NCBI GenBank assembly: GCA_026997215.1
Contig: JALWJP010000027.1
Location: 1 to 7,543 of the forward strand
Source of the DNA: Nanobdellati archaeon
Lineage (GTDB): Archaea; EX4484-52; JAADEF01
Length of the DNA stretch: 7,543 bases
Reading direction: 5' to 3'
Made by a program: the position numbers and the translations under genes. Below are positions 6,641-7,543 of this stretch, piece after piece; positions within the stretch are counted from its first letter, which is position 1; each line of letters starts with the position of its first letter. Under the pieces are notes generated by a model. It saw only the letters and a program-made list of their open reading frames with translations. It was not told the origin of the DNA and ran no database searches.

Positions 6641-6670
6641 TAGGTGCTCGAGCGAAGCGAAGAACACATC
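6641..6670 (+). repeat. Hairpin repeat, copy 1 (degenerate)
   Basis: The element begins immediately after the tRNA discriminator base. It shares TAGGTG-Y-TCGAGC and GCGAAGAACAC with the copy at 6705-6741. Its outer stem (GGTGCTC against GAACAC) contains a C-A mismatch at 6647/6664. The inner stem-loop is the compact GC-GAA-GC (6652-6658). The same GA/GAA internal loop as in copy 2 separates the two stems. Its role is not known; it could act in tRNA 3' processing or termination, or be a REP-like or mobile element remnant. Confidence 0.7.
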
Positions 6671-6704
6671 AACACATAACTATCAAAACCGTAGTTTGCA
6701 AGGC

Positions 6705-6741
6705 ATTAGGTGTTCGAGCCGTAAGGCGAAGAACACCTAAT
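6705..6741 (+). repeat. Hairpin repeat, copy 2 (perfect 11-bp stem)
   Basis: ATTAGGTGTTC (6705-6715) pairs perfectly with GAACACCTAAT (6731-6741). Inside lie a GA/GAA internal loop able to form tandem sheared G-A pairs, a three-base-pair stem GCC/GGC, and a GTAA (GNRA) tetraloop at 6721-6724. Relative to copy 1 the inner stem gains a compensated C-G pair and the loop changes from GAA to GTAA, which suggests that structure rather than sequence is kept. A modest T-rich stretch (6741-6748) follows, so a role as a terminator for taw3/tRNA transcripts is possible. Confidence 0.75.
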
Positions 6742-6753
6742 TCATTTTAGTGT

Positions 6754-6773
6754 CAACTGATAATTTGCAGTTG
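6754..6773. repeat. Short inverted repeat CAACTG/CAGTTG
   Basis: CAACTG (6754-6759) and CAGTTG (6768-6773) form a 6-bp stem with an 8-nt A/T-rich loop. It lies just after the second hairpin repeat and runs into GTTCGAATCC (6773-6782), a 10-base copy of the tRNA T-arm sequence at 6620-6629. No coding potential is seen from 6641 to 6894. The function is unknown. Confidence 0.4.
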
Positions 6774-6832
6774 TTCGAATCCTTCTAATTTTAATAGACA
6801 AATATTCTGCCAACATAAAATTTATAAAATAC

Positions 6833-6882
6833 TTTCCTATAGTATTGTACTAAGGGAAAAAACTTTAAAATATTTCCCTATA
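6833..6882. promoter_or_regulatory. Array of TTTCCC/GGGAAA half-sites around the ATPase promoter
   Basis: A perfect inverted repeat, AGGGAAA (6853-6859) and TTTCCCT (6873-6879), flanks the TTTAAAATAT box. A third, near-identical half-site TTTCCTATA lies at 6833-6841. The three are about 20 bp apart in alternating orientation, roughly two helical turns. The block at 6826-6841 matches 6867-6882 at 14 of 16 bases. This looks like an operator for a dimeric repressor placed over the core promoter, which is inference. Confidence 0.45.
6864..6873 (+). promoter_or_regulatory. TATA box of the AAA_14-type ATPase gene
   Basis: TTTAAAATAT is centred about 27 bp upstream of the ATG at 6895, and no Shine-Dalgarno sequence is present, so a leaderless mRNA is predicted. 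A related box (TTTATAAAAT, 6821-6830) lies about 41 bp further upstream as part of a duplicated block and could be a second promoter or a decoy. Confidence 0.55.
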
Positions 6883-6894
6883 TATAATACTTAT

Positions 6895-7543
6895 ATGGAC
6901 GTAAGCAAAATTAAGTCAGTTGTAAAAGATTATCATGATAAAGAAATACCTCCTTTAATAGAAAGAGAAGTTAAAATAGAAAAAAACAAATCTATTAATA
7001 GAGCCATAATCATAATAGGTCCACGAAGAGCAGGTAAAACATATTATCTTTATCAATTATTGAAAGACGTTGATAGAAATAAGAGGGCTTATATTAACTT
7101 TGAAGATTTCAGATTTGAGGGAGAAGGTTATACAACAATATTAGATGTTGTTAATTATTATATACAACTAACAGGATACAACAAACCAATTTTATTTTTT
7201 GATGAAATACAAAACATCAGTGGATGGGAAAAGGCAATAAGAAACCTATTAGATAACGGATACCGAGTTTATTTAACCGGATCAAACTCTAAACTTTTAA
7301 GTAAAGAAATTGCAACATCATTAAGGGGAAGGAGTTTAAATTATTATCTATTCCCCTTTTCTTTTAAAGAATTTCTTCTTTCCCGGAACATATTACCAAA
7401 AGAATTCACAAGTACGAATGAAAAGAATGTTATTCTTAAATATCTTAATGAATATATTTCTCTTGGAGGTTATCCTGAAGTAGTATTCTCGAACCAAAGA
7501 AGCGATAAAGAAAGAATATTAAAAGAAATATGGAATTTAACTA
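6895..7543 (+). CDS. AAA_14/DUF4143-type ATPase, 3' end outside the window
   Basis: The gene is open from the ATG at 6895 to the window edge (216 codons seen). It has a P-loop GPRRAGKT (42-49), a Walker B ILFFDEIQ (99-106), the sensor-like YLTGSN (126-131), then SLRGRSLNYYLFPFSFKEFLL (142-162 region) and the ISLGGYPEV motif (188-196). This set is diagnostic of the archaeal and bacterial ATPase family annotated as AAA_14 with a C-terminal DUF4143 domain. The usual length is about 380-450 residues, so about half is missing. These STAND-like or ORC-like ATPases are numerous and variable in archaea, and their function is largely unknown. The start is chosen for the TATA box 27 bp upstream. It is separated from the tRNA by the hairpin repeats and may be an accessory gene. 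Confidence 0.9.
   Translation, partial: MDVSKIKSVVKDYHDKEIPPLIEREVKIEKNKSINRAIIIIGPRRAGKTYYLYQLLKDVDRNKRAYINFEDFRFEGEGYTTILDVVNYYIQLTGYNKPILFFDEIQNISGWEKAIRNLLDNGYRVYLTGSNSKLLSKEIATSLRGRSLNYYLFPFSFKEFLLSRNILPKEFTSTNEKNVILKYLNEYISLGGYPEVVFSNQRSDKERILKEIWNLT

Noticed and set aside
6641..6741. CRISPR array
   Set aside because: Only two imperfect copies with different inner loops are present, with a single spacer-like gap and no cas genes; the copies look like structured hairpins.
6705..6741. Kink-turn or box C/D-type RNA
   Set aside because: The GA/GAA internal loop can form tandem G-A pairs but leaves only a one-base bulge, not the three-base bulge of a standard kink-turn, and no C/D box pair is seen.
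6765..6790. Remnant of a second tRNA 3' end
   Set aside because: The TTCGAAT loop is present, but its flanks do not pair as a T stem and no acceptor strand follows.

Overview
This AT-rich window is almost certainly archaeal. It carries two archaeal translation and tRNA genes: gatE, for the archaeal tRNA-dependent glutamine pathway, and a Taw3-type wyosine methyltransferase. It also has a tRNA-Val(CAC) without an encoded CCA and an AAA_14/DUF4143-type ATPase. Four gene starts lie 26-28 bp from an A/T-only TATA-like box, which is the geometry of leaderless archaeal transcripts. The lineage cannot be fixed from sequence alone; a DPANN-like or other AT-rich archaeon would fit, but that is a guess.

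Left part (1-1749): an HD-domain phosphohydrolase-like gene (+) and a Nudix-like gene (-) converge and overlap by 40 bp at their 3' ends. The 92-bp gap upstream of the Nudix gene is a divergent promoter region. Its rightward side has a TATA-like box and a very strong Shine-Dalgarno sequence.

Middle part (1750-3537): a tight rightward operon of three genes: a 63-residue protein and a 243-residue protein, neither recognised, then a ten-helix-type GRP/TMEM144 sugar transporter. The transporter is interrupted by one in-frame TAG and then stays open to a natural C-terminus at 3537. Internal repeat alignment shows that the TAG replaces a tryptophan codon. The only other TAG stop in the window ends the gene just upstream. 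Reading through it would give an ATGA overlap with the transporter start, so both TAGs are worth checking together.

Right-centre part (3517-5993): a leftward dedA-gatE operon with a 1-bp gap. dedA and the rightward taw3 share a 34-bp intergenic region with two palindromic TTTTAAAA boxes exactly 20 bp apart, each placed to serve one gene.

Right end (5994-7543): taw3 is followed one base later by tRNA-Val(CAC). Then comes a 254-bp non-coding stretch. It holds two related hairpin repeats with compensatory differences, a small inverted repeat, and a promoter region with alternating TTTCCC/GGGAAA half-sites about 20 bp apart. The last gene, an AAA_14-type ATPase, runs off the window edge.
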